DNA of 64,000 bases from an uncultured Bacteroides sp. (lineage in GTDB: Bacteria > Bacteroidota > Bacteroidia > Bacteroidales > Bacteroidaceae), in the NCBI GenBank assembly GCA_949289295.1, contig CASENM010000020.1:58005-122004 (forward strand). Direction: 5' to 3'. Made by a program: the position numbers and the translations under genes. Below the pieces are notes generated by a model, which worked only from the letters and a program-made list of their open reading frames with translations, was not told where the DNA came from and did not search any database. Positions within the stretch are counted from its first letter, which is position 1. Every line of letters begins with the position of its first letter. Below, piece after piece: positions 8,201 to 17,422 of the stretch.

Positions 8201-9837
8201 GAGAGGCGTACGGCTATGTCAGGCTTTTCGGCCCCTTCGCGCAGCTCGACCTGGAGGGGGAAGTCAATGCGCGCATGGGCATGAAAGTGAACATACTCAA
8301 CGCCTATTTCGAGGCGGAAGCCGACTCGGTGTCCATCACGCCCGGACTGTTCAGCTTCGACCACGTGCGCCTGACCGACTCGGAAGGAAACACCGGCCAT
8401 GCGGACGGAAGCCTGCGCCACCAGAAGCTGAAGAACCTGCTCTACCAGTTCAACTTCCATACCGACGAGATGAAAGTCTACAACACGGCCTCGTCGACTC
8501 CTGAATTCCCGTTCTACGGACAAATCTACGCATCGGGCGACGTGCGCCTGCATGGAGGAGACGGACAACTGTTTGTCGACGGGATTGTGCGCGCCGACCG
8601 GAACACCAATTTCTCATACGTGCTGGGGGCCGCAGAAGAAGCGACGAGCAGCGGATTCATCACGTTTGTCGACCGCACCCCCCGACGGCAGGACACTGCG
8701 GCCGACACCGAGGTCTACCACTACCTGAACGTACGGGAAAAAAAGAACGAAGACACCGGACTGGCCGACATGCACATCAACCTGCAGATCGAACCGACCG
8801 AGCACGCCCAGATGAAAATCATCATGGACCCTGCGGCGGGCGACAACATCTCGGCACACGGCACGGGCAATCTCCGCATCAACTTCTACAACAAGGGAGA
8901 CTTCCAGATGTTCGGCACTTACAATATCCTCGACGGAATCTACAAGATGAGCCTCCAGAACGTAATCCGGAAAGACTTCATCCTGCAGTCCGGAGGTACG
9001 GTGACGTTCAGCGGAAACCCGCGCAATGCCAACCTGAACGTGCAGGCCGTCTACACGGTCAACTCGGCTTCGCTCAACGACCTGATTGCCGACGCGTCGT
9101 CTTCACGGGGGAATGTCCGCGTCAACTGTCTGCTGAACTTGACCGGCCCGCTGACTTCACCCCACCTGAAGTTCGACCTGGAACTGCCTACCGTAAGCGA
9201 CGAAGACCAGGAACTCGTGCGCAGCCTCACAAGCACGGAAGAGCAGATGAACACGCAAATCATCTACCTGCTGACCGTGGGCAAATTCTACACCTACGAC
9301 ATCGCCAACAACGGAACCCAGACCGACGCCACCAGCTCGCTGGCCTTCAGCACACTTTCCGGACAGCTCAACAACATACTCTCGCAAGTCATCAACAACC
9401 AGAACTGGAACGTGGGCACCAACCTGACAACCGGGGAAAGGGGATGGAGCAATGTGGAGGCGGAGGCGATCCTGTCGGGACGGCTGCTCAACAACCGGCT
9501 CATCATCAACGGCAACTTCGGCTATCGGGAAAACACGCTGCAGAACTCCAACTTTGTGGGCGACTTCGAGGCTATCTGGCTGCTTACGCCCAACGGAGAA
9601 TTCCGCCTGAGAGGATACAACCAGACCAACGACCGGTATTTCACAAAATCGACGCTCACCACACAGGGAATCGGCCTGATATACAAAAAAGACTTCTCGG
9701 AATGGAGGGAACTGTTCGACTGGTTCCTGCTCCGACGCAGAAACCGGACCAGCCGGAAGAAGCGGGAGGACGAACAGAAATATATCACGCAAGACAAGGC
9801 CGTACCTGCCGCAGAGGAGAACCGGAAACAGAAATAA
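5287..9837 (+). CDS. tamB: Translocation and assembly module protein TamB
   Basis: This very long protein (1516 residues) has an N-terminal membrane anchor ('FTIIFMLVCYFGLIALVRL', about residues 12-30) followed by a beta-rich periplasmic body. Its start resembles AsmA-type proteins ('VQHRLSEYVAGRLAELFRTEVSVGNIDLGFL'). Its last 300-400 residues are a TamB/DUF490 domain ('ISAHGTGNLRINFYNKGDFQMFGTYNILDGIYKM' near 1195-1230). Family knowledge: TamB forms a long hydrophobic groove across the periplasm, assists outer-membrane protein assembly and moves phospholipid to the outer membrane. The TamA-type outer-membrane partner is not in the window. A long open frame runs antisense through this gene and is a shadow caused by the high GC content. 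Confidence 0.92.
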   Translation: MTMTKAARIKETIRFTIIFMLVCYFGLIALVRLPAVQHRLSEYVAGRLAELFRTEVSVGNIDLGFLNRIIIQNVDVKDQDRNGMFHISRLAATFDISPLFHQQIRISSVQLFGLDVRLSRTAPGQPLNCQFLIDTFAPKDTAREKRPIDLRINSVLVRRGRFSYDVWSVPETEGRFNPGHIAVQNLSATISLKALQADSLNIQVKRMSFNEQSGFQLRRFRFKATANRKGLYMNELLLGLPQSYFAIDTLAVTAREAENILHTDKPVSYSTELRAGITPSDFAAFAPALKHFNDSLSLRVRLRGEGKQINCPELTLSGHDGEIWLRADGMADGGTSPLSPYFSGNVSQLALSREGIDWLMRNLKGDDDSTPAVLSRLGPVSFQGDVSGYPSRFTAHGLLQTAPGYINARITRFTHPESQMKTYAGKVVSEGFNLGQLLDKEDKLGNVSFNLELNDFTYRNRKPETYIKGVISSLEYNGYTYNQIQLDGHLKPGGFNGHLALDDPNGKLTVDGSFVTDQPRPDFNLKAVLRDFRPNRLHFTEKYEDTNLSLNLTADFSGHSIDDMQGLINLDSLTVDAPDSANDYFLPSFSIEAGQIAANGDKEIDIRSPFMNGTVRGKYSYRTLLASLRKVVHRHIPSLLTGESRLPESANDFQFDLKVDNSDILSKALRIPFNLEMPATFTGHVNDSTQNISIRGYLPQFTYKNKYYESGTLLCKSFPDRLHCQLRASTLMAKGAMFNFSLQALAHDDRLHTTLFWGNNTNQTYSGKVDAVALFSQSEDKKRLHTRIDLQPSDVILNDTVWHIHPATVTLAPDSIEISNFLFEHDNQYLSVDGRIGKTEADSCTVDMKNISLLYIMDMIQFNAVRFNGNISGKARLKQVLADPVLEARLDVGGFSLNDVLLGRGDITGWWDKEESAIRLLADIRRDSTSTTYVDGYISPKKKGLDLNIQAGGTPLGFLQPFVQNIFSGVNGEAYGYVRLFGPFAQLDLEGEVNARMGMKVNILNAYFEAEADSVSITPGLFSFDHVRLTDSEGNTGHADGSLRHQKLKNLLYQFNFHTDEMKVYNTASSTPEFPFYGQIYASGDVRLHGGDGQLFVDGIVRADRNTNFSYVLGAAEEATSSGFITFVDRTPRRQDTAADTEVYHYLNVREKKNEDTGLADMHINLQIEPTEHAQMKIIMDPAAGDNISAHGTGNLRINFYNKGDFQMFGTYNILDGIYKMSLQNVIRKDFILQSGGTVTFSGNPRNANLNVQAVYTVNSASLNDLIADASSSRGNVRVNCLLNLTGPLTSPHLKFDLELPTVSDEDQELVRSLTSTEEQMNTQIIYLLTVGKFYTYDIANNGTQTDATSSLAFSTLSGQLNNILSQVINNQNWNVGTNLTTGERGWSNVEAEAILSGRLLNNRLIINGNFGYRENTLQNSNFVGDFEAIWLLTPNGEFRLRGYNQTNDRYFTKSTLTTQGIGLIYKKDFSEWRELFDWFLLRRRNRTSRKKREDEQKYITQDKAVPAAEENRKQK

Positions 9838-9859
9838 AACAGAAAACACAGATAACTTT

Positions 9860-10888
9860 ATGGAAAAAACGTATTTCTTACCTGCCGAATGGCACCCCCA
9901 AAGCTACATACAGCTCACCTGGCCGCACGCCGGGACTGACTGGGCATACATGCTCGGCGAAGTGGAGGAATGTTTCTTGAATCTGGCACGCGAAATAGCC
10001 GCTCGCCAGCCGCTGCTGCTCGTGGCCCCTGAATTTCCGGCCGCACTCGAGGATGTTCCCTACCGCAGCCAGATTTGCTTCGTGCAGTGCCCCACCAACG
10101 ATACGTGGGCACGCGACCACGGCTTCATCACGCTCATCGAGCGGCATTCTGACCCGTACCTGCTTGACTTCTGCTTCAACGGATGGGGAATGAAATTCGC
10201 CGCAGACAAGGACAACCTCATCAATTCACATCTGGCGAAGGCCGGTGTGCTGAACGGCGACTACATCAACTGCCGCAATTTCGTGCTCGAAGGCGGCTCG
10301 GTTGAAAGCGACGGTGAAGGGACGCTCCTCACCACCTCCACCTGCCTGCTGGCCCCCAACCGGAACGACACGCTCTCGCGGGCGGAAATCGAACAATATC
10401 TCACGGAACGGTTCAACCTCCGTCAGGTGCTCTGGCTGGACTACGGCTATCTGGCCGGCGACGATACAGACAGCCATGTGGACACGCTGGCACGCCTCTG
10501 TCCCGACCACACCATTGTCTATGTGCAATGCACTGACAGCCGCGACGAACATTACGGTGCCCTGCTCTCGATGGAGAACCAGCTGAAGAGCTTCCGAACC
10601 CTCGAGGGAGACCCCTACCGCCTGTTGCCCCTCCCCCTGCCCCAGGCTGTCCACGACGAAGAGGGGCAACGGCTTCCGGCCACATACGCCAACTTCCTCA
10701 TCATGAACGAGGCAGTGCTCTATCCTACCTACGCACAACCTGAAAACGACGCACGCGCCGCCGAGGTGCTGGCCGAAGCTTTCCCGGGACGAGAGATTAT
10801 AGGAATCGACTGCCGTGCGCTCATCCGCCAGCATGGCTCGCTGCACTGTGTCACCATGCAATATCCAGAATCCGTCAAATCACTTTAA
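9860..10888 (+). CDS. aguA: Agmatine deiminase
   Basis: This 342-residue member of the peptidyl-arginine-deiminase-like family converts agmatine to N-carbamoylputrescine and ammonia. Family landmarks are visible: 'PAEWHPQSYIQLTWPH' at the start, 'WARDHGF' near 89, 'LEGGSVESDGEG' near 142-153, 'DTDSHVDTLARL' near 202-213 and the nucleophilic cysteine in 'HGSLHCVTMQ' (Cys330). It is followed 14 bases later by N-carbamoylputrescine amidase, giving a two-gene route from agmatine to putrescine in the cytoplasm. It begins 22 bases after tamB and may share its transcript. Confidence 0.94.
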   Translation: MEKTYFLPAEWHPQSYIQLTWPHAGTDWAYMLGEVEECFLNLAREIAARQPLLLVAPEFPAALEDVPYRSQICFVQCPTNDTWARDHGFITLIERHSDPYLLDFCFNGWGMKFAADKDNLINSHLAKAGVLNGDYINCRNFVLEGGSVESDGEGTLLTTSTCLLAPNRNDTLSRAEIEQYLTERFNLRQVLWLDYGYLAGDDTDSHVDTLARLCPDHTIVYVQCTDSRDEHYGALLSMENQLKSFRTLEGDPYRLLPLPLPQAVHDEEGQRLPATYANFLIMNEAVLYPTYAQPENDARAAEVLAEAFPGREIIGIDCRALIRQHGSLHCVTMQYPESVKSL

Positions 10889-10902
10889 ACACATAAACAA
10901 AC

Positions 10903-11790
10903 ATGAAAAGAACTGTCCGTGCCGGTATCATCCAGCAGTCATGTACCGACAATATCAAACTGAACCTTGAGAAACTGCACCGCAACATCGCGGCCGTGGC
11001 GCAGGCAGGCGCACAGCTGGTGGTGCTGCAGGAACTTCATAACACGCCCTATTTCTGCCAGACCGAAGACACTGCCATGTTCGACCTGGCCGAACCTATC
11101 CCCGGACCGTCAACCGGATTCTACAGTGAGATAGCCGCAGCCTACCACATCGTGCTGGTCACCTCGCTTTTCGAACGGCGCGCGCCGGGACTGTACCACA
11201 ATACGGCGGTAGTCTTCGAGGCCGACGGAAGCATCGCGGGGAAATACCGCAAGATGCACATCCCCGATGACCCCGCCTATTATGAAAAATTCTATTTCAC
11301 TCCGGGCGACCTGGGATTCGAACCGATCGAGACATCTGTCGGCAAGCTGGGCGTACAGGTGTGCTGGGACCAGTGGTATCCGGAAGGGGCGAGACTGATG
11401 GCCCTGAAAGGTGCGGAACTGCTGATTTATCCTACGGCCATCGGATGGGAAAGCAGCGACACGCAGGACGAGAAGATGCGCCAGCTTGGAGCATGGGTTA
11501 CCGTACAGAGAGGACATGCCGTGGCCAACGGGCTGCCTGTCATCGCCGTGAACCGTGTGGGGCTTGAACCGGACCCGTCGGGTATGACCCACGGCATCCA
11601 GTTCTGGGGAAACAGTTTTGTGGCCGGTCCACAGGGAGAAATCATCGCTCAGGCAAGCAACCTGAAAGAAGAAAATCTGGTGGTGGAAATCGATATGGAA
11701 CGCAGCGAGAACGTACGCCGGTGGTGGCCGTTCCTCCGTGACCGCCGCATTGAGGAGTTCGGCGGACTCACCAGGCGTTTCATCGACTGA
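10903..11790 (+). CDS. aguB: N-carbamoylputrescine amidase
   Basis: This 295-residue nitrilase-superfamily enzyme hydrolyses N-carbamoylputrescine to putrescine, CO2 and ammonia. The Glu-Lys-Cys triad is recognisable: Glu in 'LVVLQELHNTPYF', Lys in 'YRKMHIPDDPAYYEKFYF', Cys in 'GVQVCWDQWYPEGAR'. The length and the 'DPAYYEKFYFTPGDLGF' stretch are those of AguB rather than of general nitrilases. It is the second gene of the aguAB pair. Confidence 0.94.
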   Translation: MKRTVRAGIIQQSCTDNIKLNLEKLHRNIAAVAQAGAQLVVLQELHNTPYFCQTEDTAMFDLAEPIPGPSTGFYSEIAAAYHIVLVTSLFERRAPGLYHNTAVVFEADGSIAGKYRKMHIPDDPAYYEKFYFTPGDLGFEPIETSVGKLGVQVCWDQWYPEGARLMALKGAELLIYPTAIGWESSDTQDEKMRQLGAWVTVQRGHAVANGLPVIAVNRVGLEPDPSGMTHGIQFWGNSFVAGPQGEIIAQASNLKEENLVVEIDMERSENVRRWWPFLRDRRIEEFGGLTRRFID

Positions 11791-11874
11791 CTGTCTCTCC
11801 CGCCGCAGAAGGACATGCATTCCGGTCGCACGGAAAGTCTTTCCGCGGCGGACACGTCCGACTCCTGACGACAT

Positions 11875-11911
11875 AAAAAAGGAGGGAAACCGTCGCTGGA
11901 ATCCCTCCTTT
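11875..11911 (-). terminator. Rho-independent terminator behind tRNA-Gly
   Basis: The stem aaggaggga (11879-11887) pairs with tccctcctt (11902-11910). On the minus strand it is followed by a run of T, so it ends the tRNA transcript that reads leftwards. It may also help to stop aguB transcription from the other side. Confidence 0.75.
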
Positions 11912-11914
11912 CCG

Positions 11915-11990
11915 TGGAGCGGCAAACGGGACTCGAACCCGCGACCCTCAGCTTGGGAAGCTGATGCTCTACCAACTGAGCTACTGCCGC
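11915..11990 (-). tRNA. tRNA-Gly (anticodon CCC)
   Basis: Read on the minus strand, it starts GCGGCAGTAGCTCAGTTGG, and the anticodon arm has the loop TTCCCAA between TCAGC and GCTGA, giving anticodon CCC for codon GGG. The T arm contains GGGTTCGAGTCCC. The acceptor stem GCGGCAG pairs with TTGCCGC (with a G-T pair), followed by T and an encoded CCA (11915-11917). Confidence 0.95.
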
Positions 11991-12004
11991 ATTTTTTGGT
12001 GATG

Positions 12005-12012
12005 CAAATGTA
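12005..12012 (-). promoter_or_regulatory. Promoter -7 box (TACATTTG) for tRNA-Gly
   Basis: On the minus strand TACATTTG fits TAnnTTTG, with a TTG about 20 bases upstream (12033-12035 on the plus strand). Transcription would start a few bases before the tRNA 5' end at 11990. Confidence 0.65.
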
Positions 12013-12104
12013 GACTATATTTTAGAAATAAACAATTTTTATCCCTAAAAAAATACGGCAGAACAGACAATTCCTTATTTTTAAAACAAAAAATCCCACT
12101 TTCT

Positions 12105-12668
12105 ATGCTGAAGAAGAACAATCAGGACCGGAAATGGAGTATCCTGGAAAGCGAATATCTCATCCGGAGACCGTGGCTGACTGCACGCAAAGACCATGTA
12201 CGGCTGCCGAACGGGGCGGAAAACAAAGAATATTATGTACTGGAATATCCCGACTGGGTGAATGTCATCGCCGTCACCAAGGACGGGAAGTTTCTGATGG
12301 AAAGACAATACAGGCACGGGCTTCAACTGACGTGCTACGAAATCTGCGCGGGTGTATGCGAACCTGGAGAAGCTCCGCTGGAAGCAATCCGGAGGGAACT
12401 GTATGAAGAAACCGGATTCGGGAACGGACAATGGATTCCCTGGATGGACATTTCGGCCAACACCAGCACAATGACCAACATGTGCCATTGCTTTCTGGCT
12501 ACCGATGTGGAACCGGTCTCCACCCAACATCTGGAAGAAACGGAGGATATCAGCATCGAACTGCTGGATGCGGAAGAGGTGCGCACACTGCTGCTGGACA
12601 ACCAAATCAAACAGTCGCTCATGGCCGCTCCCTTATGGAAATACTTTGCGGTCCACAAACTGCTCTGA
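12105..12668 (+). CDS. Nudix hydrolase (ADP-ribose pyrophosphatase type)
   Basis: The 187-residue protein carries a complete Nudix box, GX5EX7REUXEEXGU, beginning 'GVCEPGEAPLEAIRRELYEE' at about residues 84-103. Upstream 'MERQYRHGLQLTCYEICAG' resembles the ADP-ribose pyrophosphatase (NudF) group, which cleaves nucleoside diphosphates linked to sugars. The exact substrate cannot be read from the sequence. It is convergent with the CbiA-like gene, leaving only 16 bases between the stops. Confidence 0.88.
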   Translation: MLKKNNQDRKWSILESEYLIRRPWLTARKDHVRLPNGAENKEYYVLEYPDWVNVIAVTKDGKFLMERQYRHGLQLTCYEICAGVCEPGEAPLEAIRRELYEETGFGNGQWIPWMDISANTSTMTNMCHCFLATDVEPVSTQHLEETEDISIELLDAEEVRTLLLDNQIKQSLMAAPLWKYFAVHKLL

Positions 12669-12684
12669 CCCAGAAACTCTTTTT

Positions 12685-14022
12685 TCAGGGCTTCCAGCAA
12701 CCGAACAGATCCAGATGCTCCCAATAACAATGTGCGGTGACAGCCATCACGTTCTTATAACGGCATATGAAAGAAGCCGGAGTCTTCACTCCCTTCAGAT
12801 TTGTCAGGGTGACAAGCGGAAGACTGTGTCCCTCCCGGAAAGAAACATCAAAATAACGGTGCTCATATCCTTTCAGTGTGTGTGCCGGAAACTCCACCTT
12901 GCGATATCCGGAATAAAGGCGGGTGTCTTTTACCGTCAGGTCAATGGGCAGCAGTCCGGACATTTCATAGGGGGTGCCCCCCTGCCGCGCTGTAACCGTC
13001 TGTGCCAGCAGGGCGATTCCGCCTCCCTCAGCCCACACATGGCCTCCCGCCTCAGCAAACTCGCGCAACTGCTGCAGCTGGCGTTTCCAGCGGTGCAGCT
13101 GACGGGCAAACAGTTCGGGATATCCACCCGGCAGATAAATCAAGTCGGCGGAAGGCAGGTCGTTGCCGTAGACAGGACTGAAGAAAGTCAGTTCTCCACG
13201 CTCAGCCAGGAAATCAAGATTCTGCCGGTAAAAGAAATGAAAAGCCGGGTCGGAAGCCACGGCGATACGTATTTTCTTGCGGAAAGTCTGCATCTGAATC
13301 TGCGATTCCGCCTCAGAGATGTAAGGCAGACTATATGCGCAGGGGAATATCCGTGTGGTCAGATTCAGGAGCTTGTCGAAATCGACAGTCTTCTCCATCA
13401 GTTCAGCCGCCTGCTGAATCTGTCCGTCCGTCTCCGCCTTCACCGCCGAAGTCCAGGCCACATAACGTGACGGCATCCGCAGCTTGTCGGAATAAGGCAG
13501 ATAACCCAGACTCTCCACACCGGAGTCCGCACACACCTCACGCAAGAAGCTGTACTGCGAAGGAGAATATACCTGATAGAAAATCACACCTGCAATCTTC
13601 ACGCCCTGACGGAATTGCCTGAAGCCATACAGCATGGGAGCCAGCGAATAAGTGACCGAACGGGCATTCACCACCAGCACCACAGGCACAGACAAGACCT
13701 GTGCCATTTCCGCGCAACCGCCCAGCCATTTCCGGTAACCGTCGAACACGCCCCCCACACTGTCCGTCACACACACGTCGGCACCCTCACCGTACGTGTT
13801 ATAGAGATTCTGCACATGTGTGCGCGAAGAATACCATGTATCAAGATTGACGGCGGCATTGCCGGTGGCCACCGTATGACATACCGTATCCGACAAGTCC
13901 GGACCACATTCATACGTCTGCACATGCAATCCTTTCCGGGCAAGCGCGCGCATAAGCCCCCACACTACCAGCGATTTGCCGTTGTCAGGAAACAACGAGG
14001 CTAGAATAAATTGCGGTTTCAT
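12685..14022 (-). CDS. CbiA/CobB-like protein with degenerate glutaminase domain
   Basis: This 445-residue protein has the layout of cobyrinate a,c-diamide synthase: an N-terminal ATP-binding dethiobiotin-synthetase-like domain and a C-terminal type-1 glutamine amidotransferase domain ('LIYLPGGYPELFARQL' near 295-309). Two functional sites deviate. The P-loop reads 'LFPDNGKSLVV' instead of the usual SxSGKTT form, and the motif that normally reads AECGG is AEGGG at 331-335, so the nucleophilic cysteine is replaced by Gly333 (codon GGA). The usual KCGPDYID motif is ECGPDLSD. No other cobalamin gene is nearby. It may be a paralogue that uses free ammonia or has a new role; active CbiA function should not be assumed. 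Confidence 0.75.
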   Translation of the reverse strand: MKPQFILASLFPDNGKSLVVWGLMRALARKGLHVQTYECGPDLSDTVCHTVATGNAAVNLDTWYSSRTHVQNLYNTYGEGADVCVTDSVGGVFDGYRKWLGGCAEMAQVLSVPVVLVVNARSVTYSLAPMLYGFRQFRQGVKIAGVIFYQVYSPSQYSFLREVCADSGVESLGYLPYSDKLRMPSRYVAWTSAVKAETDGQIQQAAELMEKTVDFDKLLNLTTRIFPCAYSLPYISEAESQIQMQTFRKKIRIAVASDPAFHFFYRQNLDFLAERGELTFFSPVYGNDLPSADLIYLPGGYPELFARQLHRWKRQLQQLREFAEAGGHVWAEGGGIALLAQTVTARQGGTPYEMSGLLPIDLTVKDTRLYSGYRKVEFPAHTLKGYEHRYFDVSFREGHSLPLVTLTNLKGVKTPASFICRYKNVMAVTAHCYWEHLDLFGCWKP

Positions 14023-14113
14023 CAGTGTAATACTCTCTCAAATTCCATTCTATCAAAAAAACGTCCGGATGCCGGCCGGGGAACGGAAACGGTCCGCCCC
14101 CGCCGTCAAGGCA

Positions 14114-15781
14114 TCAGGAAAGACCTTCTATCTCACCGTTCACAATGTCAATATGCAAGGCTTGCGGTTCTTTCGGAAGACCCGGCATACGCATGATTTC
14201 TCCGGCCACAATGACCAGCATCTCCGCCCCGGCGTTGATTACGATGTCGCGTACGCCGAAGTTGAAACCTTCCGCCACTCCGTAAAGTTTGGGGTCGGTC
14301 GAGAAAGAATACTGCGTCTTGGCTATACAGATGGGGAAATGAGTATATCCCAGCTCTTTAATCATGCGGAGCTTTTTCTGGGCAGCCGGCGAGAAAAGCA
14401 CTTGCCGGGCTCCATACAGCTTTCCGGCCACCTTCTCCACTTTCTCTTCCACCGAGTCGCCTTCCTCGTAAGTGTAGACGAGCGGCTTCGAGGGATTCCG
14501 TCCGATGGTATCGACCACCAGATTGGCCAGTTCCACCGCGCCGTCCCCTCCTTCCATAAAGGCATTGTTGACAGCAAAACCGATGCCCATCTCCTCGCAG
14601 TGACGGCGGACAAAATCCACTTCTTCGTCGGTGTCGTTGGCATAGCGGTTGAATGCCACCACGACGGTCTGTCCGAACGAATGCAGATTGTCGATATGTT
14701 TGTCGAGATTCTTCACGCCCTCTTTCAGTCCTTCCAGATTAGGCTCCTTGATTTTGTCCAGCTCCACACCGCCGTGCATCTTCAGTCCCTGCGCGGTAGC
14801 GACTATCACGGTCAGTTTCGGCTGGAGGCCCGCCTTGCGGCACTTGATGTTATAGAATTTCTCCGCGCCCAGATCTGCGCCGAATCCGGCTTCCGTCACG
14901 GCATAGTCGCCGAACGTCATGGCCAGCTTGGTGGCAAGGATGGAGTTGCACCCGTGGGCGATATTGGCAAACGGACCGCCGTGCACGAATGCCGGCGTAT
15001 GCTCCGTGGTCTGCACCATATTGGGAGAAACGGCATCTTTCAGCAACACGGCAATCGCTCCGGCCACACCGAGGTCCTTCACGGTAAACGGCTTGTTGTC
15101 GACCGTAAATCCGAGCAGGATGTTTTCGATACGGCGGCGCAAATCATCTTCGTCCACAGCAAGACAGAGAATAGCCATAATCTCAGAAGCGGGAGTGATG
15201 TCGAAGCTTGACTCGCGGGTAATGCCGTTCGTCTTTCCTCCCAATCCCGTGACGATATAGCGCAGGCCGCGGTCGTTCACGTCGAGCACCCGGTTCCAGA
15301 GCACCTCTTTCAGAGCAAACCCGTTGTCCTTGTTCTGGTACATATAGTTGTCCAGCAGAGCTGCAATCATATTGTGCGCCGAAGTGACGGCATGGAAATC
15401 ACCCGTAAAGTGAAGGTTGATTTTATCCATCGGAAGCACCTGCGCATAGCCTCCTCCTGCCGCCCCGCCCTTCATGCCGAAGCAAGGGCCCAGCGAGGGT
15501 TCGCGCAACGCGCAGATGGCTTTCTTCCCTATCTTGTTCAGCCCCAGTGCCAGACCGATGGAAACGGTTGTCTTTCCGATGCCGGCCTTTGTCGGAGTGA
15601 TGGCTGTCACCAGAATCAGGTTGCTCTGTTTCACCCTCTCCTCGTCAATCAAAGTTTCAGGCACTTTGGCGATATAACGTCCATAATTGGAAATTTCTTC
15701 TGTGGGGATTCCGTATTCCCGTGCTATCTGCTTGATTTTCACAAGCTCGATGCTGCGTGCAATTTCTATGTCCGATTTCAT
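14114..15781 (-). CDS. fhs: Formate-tetrahydrofolate ligase
   Basis: The start at 15781 ('[16 protein letters not shown]') is the family start; the longer frame to 15841 runs through the promoter. The 555-residue enzyme makes 10-formyl-THF from formate, ATP and THF in the cytoplasm. Visible landmarks are '[20 protein letters not shown]' (ATP site), '[20 protein letters not shown]' and '[18 protein letters not shown]'-like sequence near residues 100-145. The length agrees with the family. It is transcribed alone. Confidence 0.96.
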   Translation of the reverse strand: MKSDIEIARSIELVKIKQIAREYGIPTEEISNYGRYIAKVPETLIDEERVKQSNLILVTAITPTKAGIGKTTVSIGLALGLNKIGKKAICALREPSLGPCFGMKGGAAGGGYAQVLPMDKINLHFTGDFHAVTSAHNMIAALLDNYMYQNKDNGFALKEVLWNRVLDVNDRGLRYIVTGLGGKTNGITRESSFDITPASEIMAILCLAVDEDDLRRRIENILLGFTVDNKPFTVKDLGVAGAIAVLLKDAVSPNMVQTTEHTPAFVHGGPFANIAHGCNSILATKLAMTFGDYAVTEAGFGADLGAEKFYNIKCRKAGLQPKLTVIVATAQGLKMHGGVELDKIKEPNLEGLKEGVKNLDKHIDNLHSFGQTVVVAFNRYANDTDEEVDFVRRHCEEMGIGFAVNNAFMEGGDGAVELANLVVDTIGRNPSKPLVYTYEEGDSVEEKVEKVAGKLYGARQVLFSPAAQKKLRMIKELGYTHFPICIAKTQYSFSTDPKLYGVAEGFNFGVRDIVINAGAEMLVIVAGEIMRMPGLPKEPQALHIDIVNGEIEGLS

Positions 15782-15810
15782 TAATACTGTTTTTTTATTT
15801 TTTCGAGCTG

Positions 15811-15818
15811 CAAAAATA
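15811..15818 (-). promoter_or_regulatory. Promoter -7 box (TATTTTTG) for fhs
   Basis: On the minus strand TATTTTTG fits TAnnTTTG and lies 30 bases before the chosen start at 15781. This supports that start, because the longer frame would begin upstream of the promoter. Confidence 0.55.
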
Positions 15819-15867
15819 ATAAAAATCAGTATTCCGTGCAAGTCATGGCAGAATGTAGCGCGACGTT

Positions 15868-17412
15868 TCAGATTTCATCCGGCCACGGACACGGCTTGCC
15901 TGTCTGCCTGAACGAGGGACGCTGGCCTCCCGAATTGCGGAGGAAATTGCCGAGATCGGCGGAGAGGCGTCTCACGACTTCCGGATTCCGCTCCGCAAGG
16001 TTGTGCTTCTCGCTGATGTCCGCTTCTATGTCATACAGCTCCTTGCGTCCTGTCTCGTAGAAATAGATCAGTTTCCATTTGCCTTGCCGGATGGCGCAGG
16101 TGGCTCCGATACCCGGTCCGGTCTCGCCCCACAGATTCGGACAGTTCCAGTACAGGCTTCTTCCCTCCGAGGGGTCCCCGGTCTGCTTCAACAAGGGGAC
16201 AAAGCTCCTGCCGTCCACCGTCTGCGGCACATTCCAGTCCGTAATGCCTGCCATTTCAAGAATGGAAGGGAAATAATCCTCCGCAATCACATACCGGTCG
16301 CACCGCGAGCCTTCCTGTGTGACACCCGGCCAACTGACAATCATCGGTTCCCTCACGCCGCCTTCGTAGGCCGAGCCTTTTCCGCATGTGAGCGGATAAT
16401 TCTGTGTATAAAGAGGCTCGTCGCGCCATCCGGCTCCGGTGGCATACCCTCCGTTGTCGCCCATGAAGAGGATGACGGTATTGTCGGCCTCGCCGTTCTT
16501 CTCCAGCCAGTCCATGATGTCGCCCAGACTTTTGTCCATTCCTTCAATGAGCGAGGCGTATGCCGCTTCCTTGTCCGACAATCCCTTCTTCTTGTATTTG
16601 TCGAAGAAACGGATGTCTTTGTCAATCGGAATATGGATGGCGTAATGCGACATGTAGAGATAGAAGGGCTGGTTGTATTCCTTGGCCTTGTCGAGGGCCT
16701 TCAGTGCCTCTTGTGTCAAGGCTTCCGTAATGAATGTGCCTGTCTGCCAATATTTCTCAAGTCCGGGCACCGACATGAGCGAGGTGGGTTTCCCGTTTTC
16801 GTCATGTCCGTAGTTCTGCTCGCTCAGATAAGTGGCGAGTCCTCCGGCCGCATGGCCGGCTATATTGGTCTCGAAGCCGAAATGGCAGGGATTTTCTCCC
16901 GGGGTGTCAATGGCTCCCCAATGGGCCTTGCCGCAATGGATGGTGTGATAGCCGCTGTTTTTCAGCAGCTGCACAAACGATGTGGCCACGAACGTATTCC
17001 GTGTTCCTTCCACTTGGGCTATTCCGTTATAGTTCCAGTCAGGCAGCAGCAAGGTCTCGCTCGGTGCGTCCGTAGTCTTGTCTTTTTCCAGCGTCCAGTT
17101 CGTCACCCGGTGTCGGGCGGCGTTGGCGCCGGTGAGCAGACTGCATCGGGTGGGTGAACTGATGCTCGACGCGTACGCTTGCGTGAACATCATTCCCCGG
17201 GCGGCCAGCCGCTCCATATTGGGGGTTTCATAACGTTCGTTATAGAAGGTCTTCTGTGTCCAGAAAGGCAGCGAAGTGTCCTGCCATCCCATATCGTCCA
17301 CCAGAAAGAAGATGATGTTCGGGCGGGTGTCCTCTTTGGGGGCGGCCGCATATACGTCCGTAAGGGCCGGCAGGGGGACAAGTCCCAAGGTAGCTACTAA
17401 ATATTTGTTCAT
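15868..17412 (-). CDS. Exported S-type sulfatase
   Basis: This 514-residue arylsulfatase-fold enzyme has an N-terminal signal peptide ('[22 protein letters not shown]'). The metal-binding 'FFLVDDMGW' lies at 35-43. The formylglycine motif [CS]xPxR reads S85-S-P-T-R89, so the residue to be converted to formylglycine is serine and an anSME-type maturase encoded elsewhere is required. 'GDNGGYATG' and '[11 protein letters not shown]' are further family marks. It follows the fucosidase gene by 10 bases in the same operon, suggesting joint attack on a sulfated, fucose-containing glycan such as mucin; that is inference. No susC/susD pair is adjacent. Confidence 0.9.
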   Translation of the reverse strand: MNKYLVATLGLVPLPALTDVYAAAPKEDTRPNIIFFLVDDMGWQDTSLPFWTQKTFYNERYETPNMERLAARGMMFTQAYASSISSPTRCSLLTGANAARHRVTNWTLEKDKTTDAPSETLLLPDWNYNGIAQVEGTRNTFVATSFVQLLKNSGYHTIHCGKAHWGAIDTPGENPCHFGFETNIAGHAAGGLATYLSEQNYGHDENGKPTSLMSVPGLEKYWQTGTFITEALTQEALKALDKAKEYNQPFYLYMSHYAIHIPIDKDIRFFDKYKKKGLSDKEAAYASLIEGMDKSLGDIMDWLEKNGEADNTVILFMGDNGGYATGAGWRDEPLYTQNYPLTCGKGSAYEGGVREPMIVSWPGVTQEGSRCDRYVIAEDYFPSILEMAGITDWNVPQTVDGRSFVPLLKQTGDPSEGRSLYWNCPNLWGETGPGIGATCAIRQGKWKLIYFYETGRKELYDIEADISEKHNLAERNPEVVRRLSADLGNFLRNSGGQRPSFRQTGKPCPWPDEI

Positions 17413-17422
17413 GACAATCGGT

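Noticed and set aside
5065-8568. A 1167-codon open frame on the minus strand
   Set aside because: It lies entirely antisense to tamB, whose product has clear family motifs. The antisense protein is Val/Gln/Arg-rich with no domains, as expected from a GC-rich shadow frame.
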